Of a stretch of DNA of 64,000 nucleotides, positions 46,381 through 54,560 are shown piece after piece (the first letter of the stretch is position 1; every line of letters starts with the position of its first letter). The notes under the pieces were generated by a model. That model had not been told where the DNA came from. It worked only from the letters and a program-made list of their open reading frames with translations, and searched no databases. A program made the position numbers and the translations under genes. Source of the stretch: Vibrio lentus (GTDB taxonomy: Bacteria > Pseudomonadota > Gammaproteobacteria > Enterobacterales > Vibrionaceae); NCBI RefSeq assembly GCF_030409755.1, contig NZ_JAUFQE010000002.1, positions 744,001 through 808,000 of the forward strand, in the 5' to 3' direction.

Positions 46381-46854
46381 ATGTCATATACAACTTTGGA
46401 CGAATACCAAAGAAAATGGATTTTTACTCACCAGTCGATGCCATTACCGGCAGAGGACTTGGAAAAGATTAAACCAATGACACAGGCAAGGGCGTCTCAG
46501 TTTTGGAAAGAGAACGTAAGCCCTCAAAGCCCGGACGCAGAAAGACTAAGTTCACAAGACTGGCCAAGCAAGGCATCCAACTGGAACGAAGAGATCAGCT
46601 GGATGGCAAATTGGGAAGCCGATGAGCCTGAAATGCCAGAAGAGATCCTTAACTTCATTGATTGGCAAGATGACGTAACTGTTTATTTTTGTTATGAAAA
46701 GTATAACATTCTCGAAACTAAATGGTCAGTTTTTAAGAAGCACTGGAAGAACTTTTTGTTCTACGATGATGGCCCAATTTTACTAGGTCGCCGTCGTTCA
46801 GAAGCACTTTGGTTTGCAACAAACGGCACCGTTAAAATTGGTAACCGAGCTTAA
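46381..46854 (+). CDS. DUF2947-like protein of unknown function (157 aa)
   Basis: The 157-residue cytoplasmic protein is rich in tryptophan and acidic residues (WMANWEADEPEMPEEILNF) and resembles the Vibrio DUF2947 family. No active site is apparent. The ATG at 46381 has AGGA six bases upstream; a TTG one codon earlier (46378) also opens the frame. It stands alone before a terminator shared with the convergent GGDEF gene. Confidence 0.65.
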   Translation: MSYTTLDEYQRKWIFTHQSMPLPAEDLEKIKPMTQARASQFWKENVSPQSPDAERLSSQDWPSKASNWNEEISWMANWEADEPEMPEEILNFIDWQDDVTVYFCYEKYNILETKWSVFKKHWKNFLFYDDGPILLGRRRSEALWFATNGTVKIGNRA

Positions 46855-46880
46855 GCTTTAGAACGTATGTATAGCTGAAG

Positions 46881-46907
46881 AAAAGCGAGCCTAGTGCTCG
46901 CTTTTTT
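46881..46907. terminator. Terminator between DUF2947 and GGDEF genes
   Basis: The stem AAAAGCGAGC / GCTCGCTTTT has a 5-nt loop and a T-run. It lies between convergent genes. Confidence 0.88.
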
Positions 46908-46908
46908 A

Positions 46909-47904
46909 TTAGAGCTGAGCATAACGTTTACTCATTTTGTTTTCATACATCTGCGTGTCTGCTAGTCGTATTAACTCTTCTATGGCTGGAATATTTGATG
47001 AGAAAATGAGTGAACCATGACTAAAGGTAGCATGGCAATCTATACCTAGTTTTTGAGAGTGTTTGTTAAAGTCTGATTGTATTCGGCTTAGAATCTTATT
47101 TAAGGAGCTTTCTGTGACGTCTCTACATAATAAGATAAATTCATCTCCTCCAAGCCTTCCACAAATATCTTCCTTGCGGGTGTTGTACTGAAGTGAATGA
47201 GAGAACGACTTTATATATTGGTCGCCAATATTATGTCCGAAGTTGTCATTGACATGCTTAAGACCATCAATATCAAAATAGGCAGCTCCAATGCTAACTC
47301 CACTATCTATGGCATTATCGATGAATTTAGGGGATTCACTTAATATGGCTCGCCTATTAAAAACCTGAGTTAACTCGTCATGATTAGAAGTGTATTTTAA
47401 TTTTCGTACCCGCTCAGCAATGTGAACCTCCCTCTCTAATAGAGCACTAATACTCTCCATTAAATTTATCTGTATCGGCTTATAAGAGGTCTCTTTAGTG
47501 TCTAGGGCACAAAGTGTCGCAAACATTCTGCCGTCTGATTGGAAGATGGGTAAGCCAAGATAAGAAACGTAACCCATTTGTGTCAGTTCTGGGTTGTCGC
47601 TCCACTCCTCTTTACCGGAAGCATTTTGTACATAAAGCATGGCCTTGGTTTCCATCACTTTCTTACAGTACAAATTGATGTCTCTAGGGATGATTTTTCC
47701 GGGGTTTGCTTTTACGCCTGGTGATGAAGACATAGCAATGTTTTGGAATCCAACTTTTGACGTAAGAATAAGCCCTACAGCCGGCGCATTAAGCACTTCT
47801 GCTATGTTGTTGAGCATACTTTTCCATAAAGAGAGGTCCATTTCTTTAACTAGATCATTGATGGCATATTTAGAACTGGATTGATATATATTGGTAAATG
47901 GCAT
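46909..47904 (-). CDS. GAF-GGDEF diguanylate cyclase
   Basis: The 331-residue protein has an N-terminal GAF domain (about 15-160) and a GGDEF domain (about 170-330) with intact active-site RLGGDEFILL and the substrate motif FDIDGLKHVNDNFGHN, so c-di-GMP synthesis is likely. It has no membrane segment and is cytoplasmic. GAF ligands are variable and not predicted here. It is monocistronic. Confidence 0.87.
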   Translation of the reverse strand: MPFTNIYQSSSKYAINDLVKEMDLSLWKSMLNNIAEVLNAPAVGLILTSKVGFQNIAMSSSPGVKANPGKIIPRDINLYCKKVMETKAMLYVQNASGKEEWSDNPELTQMGYVSYLGLPIFQSDGRMFATLCALDTKETSYKPIQINLMESISALLEREVHIAERVRKLKYTSNHDELTQVFNRRAILSESPKFIDNAIDSGVSIGAAYFDIDGLKHVNDNFGHNIGDQYIKSFSHSLQYNTRKEDICGRLGGDEFILLCRDVTESSLNKILSRIQSDFNKHSQKLGIDCHATFSHGSLIFSSNIPAIEELIRLADTQMYENKMSKRYAQL

Positions 47905-48234
47905 AAATGATCACCTTTTTGGAATGTCATACTGTTGACTCTAATGTCAAATTTTCACCTTTGCAATCTGAAATAATGTATTTCCTTCTATTTGTATTTT
48001 TAATAAGACAAAGGTGTAACCCCTAGGTGGTGCATTTATAAAAACATTCAAAAAATCATCATGACCATATTTATTTTTTAATAAAAATAAGTGGTTTATC
48101 TGTTTGAATAATTCACTTATAAAGCTGTTTTCGATATGTAAATCACAAATTCGTTATGGTTTAACCGGAAAATATTGAATCAATAGGGGGGAGCTCTATA
48201 TTGGGAAGTGTAGCCTTAGTGGAGGTGAAGTATT
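47905..48234. other. AT-rich intergenic region
   Basis: These 330 bases between the GGDEF gene and a short orphan gene are very AT-rich, with A- and T-tracts. They should contain two divergent promoters. I see no reading frame, repeat family or RNA gene. Confidence 0.4.
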
Positions 48235-48450
48235 ATGATTTGGGATACTCTCGAACGTGTAAATAAACTTCGCAAGGAAGCAATGGAGGATCCGGATTTT
48301 CTGGATTCGGCAAAAATGCATGAGCAATGGCTTTTAAGCGAAACTCATAATCAATCTAAGAATGGAGAGAAAGAGAAGAAACCGAAAAAGTTATCAGACA
48401 TCTATGAAAACACCGAATTTCCTATTAACCCAACCGGAACGAAACATTAA
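48235..48450 (+). CDS. Small charged protein of unknown function (71 aa)
   Basis: The 71-residue protein is rich in E, K and D with no hydrophobic segment, starting MIWDTLERVNKLRKEAMED. The ATG at 48235 has a strong GGAGG nine bases upstream, which supports translation. The latter half (NGEKEKKPKKLSD...) looks disordered. I recognise no family. A terminator follows. Confidence 0.65.
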   Translation: MIWDTLERVNKLRKEAMEDPDFLDSAKMHEQWLLSETHNQSKNGEKEKKPKKLSDIYENTEFPINPTGTKH

Positions 48451-48532
48451 TAATGATTAACTGCAACACGGCTAAGGCTCTTAACCAAAAAGCTATAAGT
48501 CGATTAAACATACCAGTCTTAAGCCACCAATA

Positions 48533-48568
48533 AAAAAGCCACTTTCAACGAACCGAAAGTGGCTTTTT
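48533..48568. terminator. Bidirectional terminator before the Hsp70 operon end
   Basis: The perfect 14-bp stem AAAAAGCCACTTTC / GAAAGTGGCTTTTT has an 8-nt loop and lies between the small-protein gene and the end of the Hsp70 operon. Confidence 0.92.
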
Positions 48569-48621
48569 CTTTTCTCGTTAGCTTCTTTACTCATTAACAA
48601 CTAAAGCTAATCGTTTTAAAG

Positions 48622-51462
48622 CTAGCTATTGATCAGGCTTAAACCGCTTGGTAATGCATCACCAAACACGCGCTTAGACTCGCTCTCAGAAAGCTCAGTA
48701 ACTTCACTTACTAGCGTTAGCCAAGACTCTGGCACCTTGCTTTGCTTTAATTTTTCAAGAACCTGAGCACGGTAGTCATCAGAGATATCGAACTGTCGGT
48801 CACCCGTCTTACGACAAATCATCACAGCCGCGAAGGCAATCATCTGCTCTTTCTGCCAATTCTGGTCAAGCAGCTTTGGTAACCACTGTTCTGCTTGCTC
48901 TCTTGGAATTACGCTGTGTTGGCTTCCGTACAAAGGTGTACGAGACGCTAAGCGACCCAGAGCCCACCAGTGAGCTTGTTCGAACTGATTATGGTTAATC
49001 GCTTTGCTTAAGAACCAAGTCGCTAATAGAACCTTGTCTTCCACTTCCAGTTGTTCAAGTGACGCTGCCAATCTCACCATGGCTTCATAACCATTGTCTT
49101 GTGCATCTTTAGCCGTTTTAGGGTTCTTCATTGCACCTGGGTGAAGGTACTTCGCGATATCAGCCAAGATGCTCTCTTGCTGCTCTTGATTCAGGCCACC
49201 CGCAACTCGACGCCAGAATACCCACCAATCTGTCCAACCTTGATGGTTCTGGAATTGGATATTTTGTTGGTAGAGGCTCCAAATTTGTTCGATACGCCAT
49301 GAGTCAGTTGGAGCACCAAAGCCAGGCCGCATAGAGTAACCCGCTAAACGCAGCCAGTTTTTCTCGTGCGCTTCAGAGCGACGACGACGTTTACGACCTA
49401 ATGAGAACGAATCAAACAGGTGACGGAGAGTCGTAAAGTCCCACTCTTCGCGCTTACCAAGTCGTTTCTCAAGAGCTTTGGCCAGCGTTTTGATCTCTTT
49501 AGACTCAGCACTTTTCTTGTTGCCACTGTACAGACGAGAAATCAACTCCTTACACTCATCCAATCTTGGATGAAGTTTAGAGTTGTCGGATTCATCGCCT
49601 TGCTTGTTTCTGACTTCGAACTCAAGCAACCAACGCTTGGTGTCATCTTCCGTACTCACACACTCCATTTTCAATGTGCCGACTTCGGTTAACTGACAAG
49701 CAAGCAACACTTCAACACGCTCTTTTTGGTTGGCCTGAAGCTCTGCAGTGCCTGATCCTTCCAGCGTAGAAATATAAGGTGGAAGAGGGGAGAACAAGTC
49801 GGCATCCACATTGACCATCACGCCGTTTTGAATGGCAGTGTCGTGAGCAATTTGATCGTGCGTTGAAGTCAGTAGATTGAAACGTACGGGCTCACCCAAA
49901 GTCAGTGAGAAACGACGGCTGTTCAAACGTATCTCTTGGCCTTCTTCAGTCCCTTTAGCAAGCAGACAAAGTGCTTTACCCATCTTGTTCTTCTCTTGTA
50001 AATGCAAGAAGTAAGAACGAGCGGCACCACCACCAATTTTCAGCTGTGCACCACGGCGTGCTTTACCAAAAGCTACAGCACCAAGGGCTACAGACCAGTC
50101 AGGGTGAGGGTTATCTAAGACGGTGATTGGTGCACCGTTCCAATTGCCAAGTAACTGAGTAATACGTTCAGTGACAAGCTCACTGTTGAATACACCGCCG
50201 TTGAGTAGTACACCAACAGGAATCGCCGGTTTTGTCTCATCAAATTCGATTGTTCCAGATTTCTCTAGTGCCGCTTTTGATACTTGCTGGTGTGTCGCTA
50301 GGAATTCGGCAACGTGCTTACTTACCGCAGGATCTGCTGCGTAGGGTAGGCCGAACTCAACCACCGCGCTGCGGCGTTTGTCTGGCACTTCAGTGAACTC
50401 AGAAAGTGGGAAGAAACCTTCCAGAGCAATCTGATGAACTTCTTGCTTGGTTAAACCAATACTCTTCGTACCGCCAAGCAGTTTTGAACCGCTGCCCAGC
50501 ATGGTGATCTTCACATCGTCTGGCGCATTAGCAGAAAGCAGGCTCTCTTTTGCGGCGCGAGTTTGCTGAATAAGCTTGGTTAGGCTAGACGCATTCAGCT
50601 TTTTGTTTTGATTGAAGCGTTGTTCTGCAAGGTGAGCAAGGGCTAAATCGAGGTTATCACCCCCGAGCATCAAGTGCTCACCAACGCCGATACGGTCGAG
50701 TGCGAGTTCTTGGTCATTGCCATTGCTTGAGTTGAAGCTAGCTTCGATCAAACTTAAATCGGTAGTACCGCCACCAACATCACACACTAGAATCAGCGGG
50801 ATCTGTTGAAGTTCGTCTGCAGCGGTTTTTTGATGACGGGCGTACCAGTCATAACAAACGGCTTGTGGCTCTTCGAGTAACAGAATCTTACCTAAGCCCG
50901 CCAGTTCTGCCGCTTCGAGTGTCAGCTTACGTGCTGTCTCATCGAATGAAGCGGGAACAGTTACTACAACGTCTTGGTCTTCAAGCTTATTGCTTGGGTT
51001 ACGGTAGTTCCATGCTTGACGGATGTGGTTCAGGTAGCTTGCGCTTGCGACAACAGGAGAGACCTTATCGACGTCAGTTGCGCCTGCCCAAGGCAGAATG
51101 TCGGAGTTACGATCAACTGCTTGGTGAGATAACCAGCTCTTAGCACTGGATACTTGGCGGCCTTCAACTTTTGCGCCCAGTTCGCGAGCCCACTCACCAA
51201 CGATGACGTTTTGAATATCACCTTCAACCAAGCTCGGTTCCCAAGGCATAGTGAGATCGGAAGGGGAGATCTGACCTTGTGCCGGATGGTAACGAAATGA
51301 AGGAAGTAGCGGCTTGCGAACCACTTCACCGGGGCCGATGAGTTGGTCAATATCGAAAAGAGAAACGGGAGCATGTTGTAGGTCGTCGTTGATTTCACAG
51401 TAGGCAACCACAGTGTTGGTTGTACCTAAGTCAATGCCGACTAAAAAACGAGGAGATGCCAT
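48622..51462 (-). CDS. Hsp70-family protein with long DUF3731-type C-terminus
   Basis: The 946-residue protein has an Hsp70-type nucleotide-binding domain in its first half (phosphate loop VGIDLGTTNTVVAYCE at residue 8, second loop VCDVGGGTTDLSL near 230, and GVLLNGGVFNS near 405). The C-terminal half (about 480-946) is not the DnaK substrate domain but a long helical region of the DUF3731 type. A run GRKRRRRSEAHEKNW near residue 695 is strongly basic. It is the third gene of the operon, separated from the second by 138 bp with a hairpin. Function is unknown; a chaperone-like ATPase is inferred from the fold. Confidence 0.8.
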   Translation of the reverse strand: MASPRFLVGIDLGTTNTVVAYCEINDDLQHAPVSLFDIDQLIGPGEVVRKPLLPSFRYHPAQGQISPSDLTMPWEPSLVEGDIQNVIVGEWARELGAKVEGRQVSSAKSWLSHQAVDRNSDILPWAGATDVDKVSPVVASASYLNHIRQAWNYRNPSNKLEDQDVVVTVPASFDETARKLTLEAAELAGLGKILLLEEPQAVCYDWYARHQKTAADELQQIPLILVCDVGGGTTDLSLIEASFNSSNGNDQELALDRIGVGEHLMLGGDNLDLALAHLAEQRFNQNKKLNASSLTKLIQQTRAAKESLLSANAPDDVKITMLGSGSKLLGGTKSIGLTKQEVHQIALEGFFPLSEFTEVPDKRRSAVVEFGLPYAADPAVSKHVAEFLATHQQVSKAALEKSGTIEFDETKPAIPVGVLLNGGVFNSELVTERITQLLGNWNGAPITVLDNPHPDWSVALGAVAFGKARRGAQLKIGGGAARSYFLHLQEKNKMGKALCLLAKGTEEGQEIRLNSRRFSLTLGEPVRFNLLTSTHDQIAHDTAIQNGVMVNVDADLFSPLPPYISTLEGSGTAELQANQKERVEVLLACQLTEVGTLKMECVSTEDDTKRWLLEFEVRNKQGDESDNSKLHPRLDECKELISRLYSGNKKSAESKEIKTLAKALEKRLGKREEWDFTTLRHLFDSFSLGRKRRRRSEAHEKNWLRLAGYSMRPGFGAPTDSWRIEQIWSLYQQNIQFQNHQGWTDWWVFWRRVAGGLNQEQQESILADIAKYLHPGAMKNPKTAKDAQDNGYEAMVRLAASLEQLEVEDKVLLATWFLSKAINHNQFEQAHWWALGRLASRTPLYGSQHSVIPREQAEQWLPKLLDQNWQKEQMIAFAAVMICRKTGDRQFDISDDYRAQVLEKLKQSKVPESWLTLVSEVTELSESESKRVFGDALPSGLSLINS

Positions 51463-51570
51463 ACAAAACCTTATTCTGCCAAAGTGATGACCAGTTAATG
51501 GATAGTCTTGGTCTTATTATTGTCTTTGGAATGCTTTTAATACAGGGCTAGGGAATCGCATTGATAAAGT

Positions 51571-51594
51571 AACGGCACCCGTTAAGGTGCCGTT
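51571..51594 (-). terminator. Intercistronic hairpin between the two Hsp70 genes
   Basis: AACGGCACC (51571-51579) and GGTGCCGTT (51586-51594) form a 9-bp stem with a 6-nt loop, 7 bp after the stop of the upstream Hsp70 gene. The minus-strand downstream stretch is only moderately T-rich (ACTTTATC), so it may reduce rather than stop read-through to the third gene. Confidence 0.55.
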
Positions 51595-51600
51595 GATTCA

Positions 51601-53580
51601 TTATGCTTGTTCGTTTGAGTCGCTATTCGTATCTTCACGAACGTCGAACTCAACGTGCCATTTCTGACCATTGTCAGTGGCAATCGCTTCTAGGTATAAC
51701 GTGCCTAATTCAGTAACACGAGACGCTAAAGTCACCGGAACCACTTCACCTTCGCGACGACCTTCAGAAACAGGCAGTGTCACTTGGATTTCAGGAAGTT
51801 CATCAAGATCTTCTGGAGCCCAGTGATCAAGGTGCGTACCTGCTTGGTCTTCACGACGTGTTGTTGAACCGAAGAATTGGAAGTGTACTGGCTGACCAAT
51901 CACTAGACCGAACTCTTGGCTAGGCACTTGAACGCTTGAGCCTTCTTCCATACCAAATGGTGCAACACACAGAGCTTCCATCGGAGGAGCCATACCTGGG
52001 ATAGCTGGCATCGCGCTTTCAATTCCTACGTAGTAAGAAGAAGCGATGCCACCGCGGATACGAACGCCTTGGCCACGACGTACTGCGCCGTAGTAAGAAG
52101 CGCCACTTGCAACCGCTAGGTCTAAGTCTAAGCCTGAAAGCTGTTTAGCGAATTCAGCGTCTGCGTTAATTAGCCATTCATTGATCGTGTCTGAAAGACG
52201 ATCAGCAAGTAGGTTAGATTTTAGAACACCACCATTGAACAGTACCGCTGTTGGTTTGATGAAGTCTGCCGCTGGCGCTTCTGACCCTTGCGCTTCTGTA
52301 CCGGGCATACCGGGCATGTTTGCAAATGGGTTGAAATCTTGTTGAGCCGTTTCGCTGTTTCCAGAAAGCGCGTTCGCTTGTTTAGAAAGGAATGCGGCAA
52401 TGTGACGAGTAATACCTGCGTCTTGAGCGTAAGGCAGACCCATTTGAGTCAGTGCACCACGAGTTTTCTGTACCGGGTGATCCGTTACAGCGACTTGTGG
52501 GAAGAAGCCGTCAACCAATGTTTGTTGTACTTCTTGCTGAGTCAGTTCTGTTTTCAGTGTTGCGCCAAGTAGCTTAGAGCCACGGCTTGGAACAACGATC
52601 GGCACAGATTGAAGGTCAGCATCGTTTAACAGTGCTTCTTTCGCATCACGACATGCATGAGTCATCGCTTGAACCTGCCAAGGAGCCAGTTCTTTGCCTT
52701 CTTGAGCCAGTTTCATTTTCAGACGGTAAGCTAACGCTAAGTCCATGTTGTCGCCGCCAAGTAGGATGTGTTCACCTACTGCGATACGGTTCAGACTTAG
52801 GTTGCCTTCATCTTGTGTTACTTCAACTAACGAAAGGTCAGTTGTACCACCACCGATATCGACAACAAGAACGATGTCGCCAACATTCACTTCATCACGC
52901 CATGTATCGTTGCTGTTATCAATCCAGCTGTAAAGAGCCGCTTGTGGCTCTTCTAGAAGCGTTAGGTGAGTAAAACCAACATTACGTGCAGCCTCAGCCG
53001 TTAGGTCACGAGCCGCAGGATCAAACGAAGCTGGAACGGTGATCGTTACATCTTGGTCTGCCAGTTTGTGTTCTGGGTTAGCGTGGTTCCAAGCATCTTT
53101 CAGGTGCTCTAGGTACAACTCAGTTGTCTTAAGCGGAGATACTTTTTCAACTTCTTCAGGGCTACCTGCAGGAAGAAACGCATCGCGACGGTTCACACCA
53201 CCGTGGCATAGCCAAGATTTAGCACTTGCGACCAAGCGGATAGGGGTTTTAGAACCAAGGTTACGAGCAATAGCACCAACCAGTGCTTTAGGCTCAGAAG
53301 ACCAAGGCAGAACGCGAGAACCCGCATTCATTTCATGTTCGTGTGGCTGGTATAGGAACGAGCCTAGTTGGCTGCGAGTTTCTACTGTACCAGGTGCAGT
53401 TAGCTGAGGGATTTGCATCACCTCTACACGAGCATCTTCATTGGTTGTGTCGATGTAAGACAAAACGCAGTGTGTTGTACCTAAATCGATACCAACACTG
53501 AACTTAGGCGCCTGATGTTGCTCTTGAGAATGCGTCTGTGCAGATGACTCGTGCGATGATGGCTGAGTTTGGTGTTCCAT
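51601..53580 (-). CDS. Hsp70-family protein (659 aa), second operon gene
   Basis: The 659-residue protein has an N-terminal variable tail rich in Gln/His/Ser (residues 1-25), then an Hsp70 nucleotide-binding domain (SVGIDLGTTHCVLSYID; DIGGGTTDLSLVEV; GGDNMDLALAY). The nucleotide domain has an insertion rich in Pro, Met and Gly near residue 410 (NMPGMPGTEAQ). The C-terminal third is beta-like, with no DnaK EEVD end. It resembles the 946-residue partner in the ATPase part but is shorter. The ATG overlaps the upstream stop by 1 nt (TAATG), so coupling is likely. Confidence 0.8.
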   Translation of the reverse strand: MEHQTQPSSHESSAQTHSQEQHQAPKFSVGIDLGTTHCVLSYIDTTNEDARVEVMQIPQLTAPGTVETRSQLGSFLYQPHEHEMNAGSRVLPWSSEPKALVGAIARNLGSKTPIRLVASAKSWLCHGGVNRRDAFLPAGSPEEVEKVSPLKTTELYLEHLKDAWNHANPEHKLADQDVTITVPASFDPAARDLTAEAARNVGFTHLTLLEEPQAALYSWIDNSNDTWRDEVNVGDIVLVVDIGGGTTDLSLVEVTQDEGNLSLNRIAVGEHILLGGDNMDLALAYRLKMKLAQEGKELAPWQVQAMTHACRDAKEALLNDADLQSVPIVVPSRGSKLLGATLKTELTQQEVQQTLVDGFFPQVAVTDHPVQKTRGALTQMGLPYAQDAGITRHIAAFLSKQANALSGNSETAQQDFNPFANMPGMPGTEAQGSEAPAADFIKPTAVLFNGGVLKSNLLADRLSDTINEWLINADAEFAKQLSGLDLDLAVASGASYYGAVRRGQGVRIRGGIASSYYVGIESAMPAIPGMAPPMEALCVAPFGMEEGSSVQVPSQEFGLVIGQPVHFQFFGSTTRREDQAGTHLDHWAPEDLDELPEIQVTLPVSEGRREGEVVPVTLASRVTELGTLYLEAIATDNGQKWHVEFDVREDTNSDSNEQA

Positions 53581-54212
53581 TATAGCTCCACCTCTGCCGG
53601 TGCAATCACAGATGCATCGTAGTTCTCAGCAAGTTTAGGCAGGTTCATGTCAGTTGCTTTCCAACCTTTGTGAACCAATGTGCCATTGAACGGTGCATTG
53701 CCCGTTACGTTGCCTGTTAGGCGAATTTCTTGTGGGTTGAAGCCTTCAACAACTGTGATGCGCGTTTCTTCATCTTCTGTGCGGATGTGAGACAGCGTTA
53801 CGTAGTCTGTTAGTACTTTTTTACCGCCAGTGTGAATAACACGTGCTGCTGCACCAACTTCTTCATCAGAGAACGAAGTCAGGTCTTCTTTTAGGAAGTC
53901 GATTAAACGCGCTTCTTGTTGCATGATAGACAGAAGTTGCATTGCAGAATCTGTCGGTGCTGTTGCTAGCTTAGATTCAACTTCAACGACTTTCTCGATC
54001 ACTTTTTCTACTTCAACAACTTTCTCTACTTCGACAATTTTTTCAACTTGCTTTTCAACTTCAACGATTTTCTCTACTGGTTTTTCTACGACTTTCTCAA
54101 CCACTTTGGTTTTACGAGAAACGGCAATTAACAGTAGTAAAACGCTTGATGCAGTTAGGCCTGCGTGAAGCATATCAAACGTCTGTGGGATTAGGTTCAA
54201 ATCAACGATCAT
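53580..54212 (-). CDS. DUF2760 protein with VEK-repeat linker (210 aa)
   Basis: The 210-residue protein has an N-terminal hydrophobic segment (about 14-31), a repetitive linker of VEK/VEV units (residues 36-79, as in KIVEVEKVVEVEK), and a C-terminal DUF2760 domain (about 90-205). The linker is charged and helical and could be a coiled coil. It suggests a membrane-anchored partner for the two Hsp70 proteins. It is the first gene of the operon and overlaps the next by 1 nt. The function is unknown. Confidence 0.8.
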   Translation of the reverse strand: MIVDLNLIPQTFDMLHAGLTASSVLLLLIAVSRKTKVVEKVVEKPVEKIVEVEKQVEKIVEVEKVVEVEKVIEKVVEVESKLATAPTDSAMQLLSIMQQEARLIDFLKEDLTSFSDEEVGAAARVIHTGGKKVLTDYVTLSHIRTEDEETRITVVEGFNPQEIRLTGNVTGNAPFNGTLVHKGWKATDMNLPKLAENYDASVIAPAEVEL

Positions 54213-54321
54213 AGTGATTTCTCTTTAAAATTGATTTAACGGTATATTCGTCGGTTTAAAGGAATATACAGGTTGGAAAGAAACACGATGGTACAAGTCC
54301 GAAACGGTCACTTTCAAGCTA

Positions 54322-54351
54322 TAAATATGGGTGGATACTAGCATATTCAAG
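54322..54351 (-). promoter_or_regulatory. Candidate sigma-32 heat-shock promoter of the DUF2760 operon
   Basis: On the minus strand CTTGAAT (54345-54351) is followed, after 12 bases, by ACCCATATTTA (54322-54332). These match the RpoH elements CTTGAAA and CCCCATATTTA closely, with the same spacing as the groE promoter. The predicted start would leave a leader of about 100 nt before the ATG at 54212. A second CTTGAAA lies at 54312-54318. The remainder of 54213-54560 contains no gene. Confidence 0.6.
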
Positions 54352-54560
54352 GCTTAAGAGTGGTATTTAATGTTTTCGATTAAGTGGGTTTTTGGCGTGT
54401 TAGCTTGAAATTTAGCCGAGATTTGTCTGAATATTGGTCTCTGATGTAAGCGAGAAGTAAACTATGCCCGTTTTATGTCAGTTTTAAGACTAAACAGAAA
54501 TGGAGCACGATTCTCTTCCGTTATATACTTTCAACTCATTAGAGCCTATTTGGAACCTAT

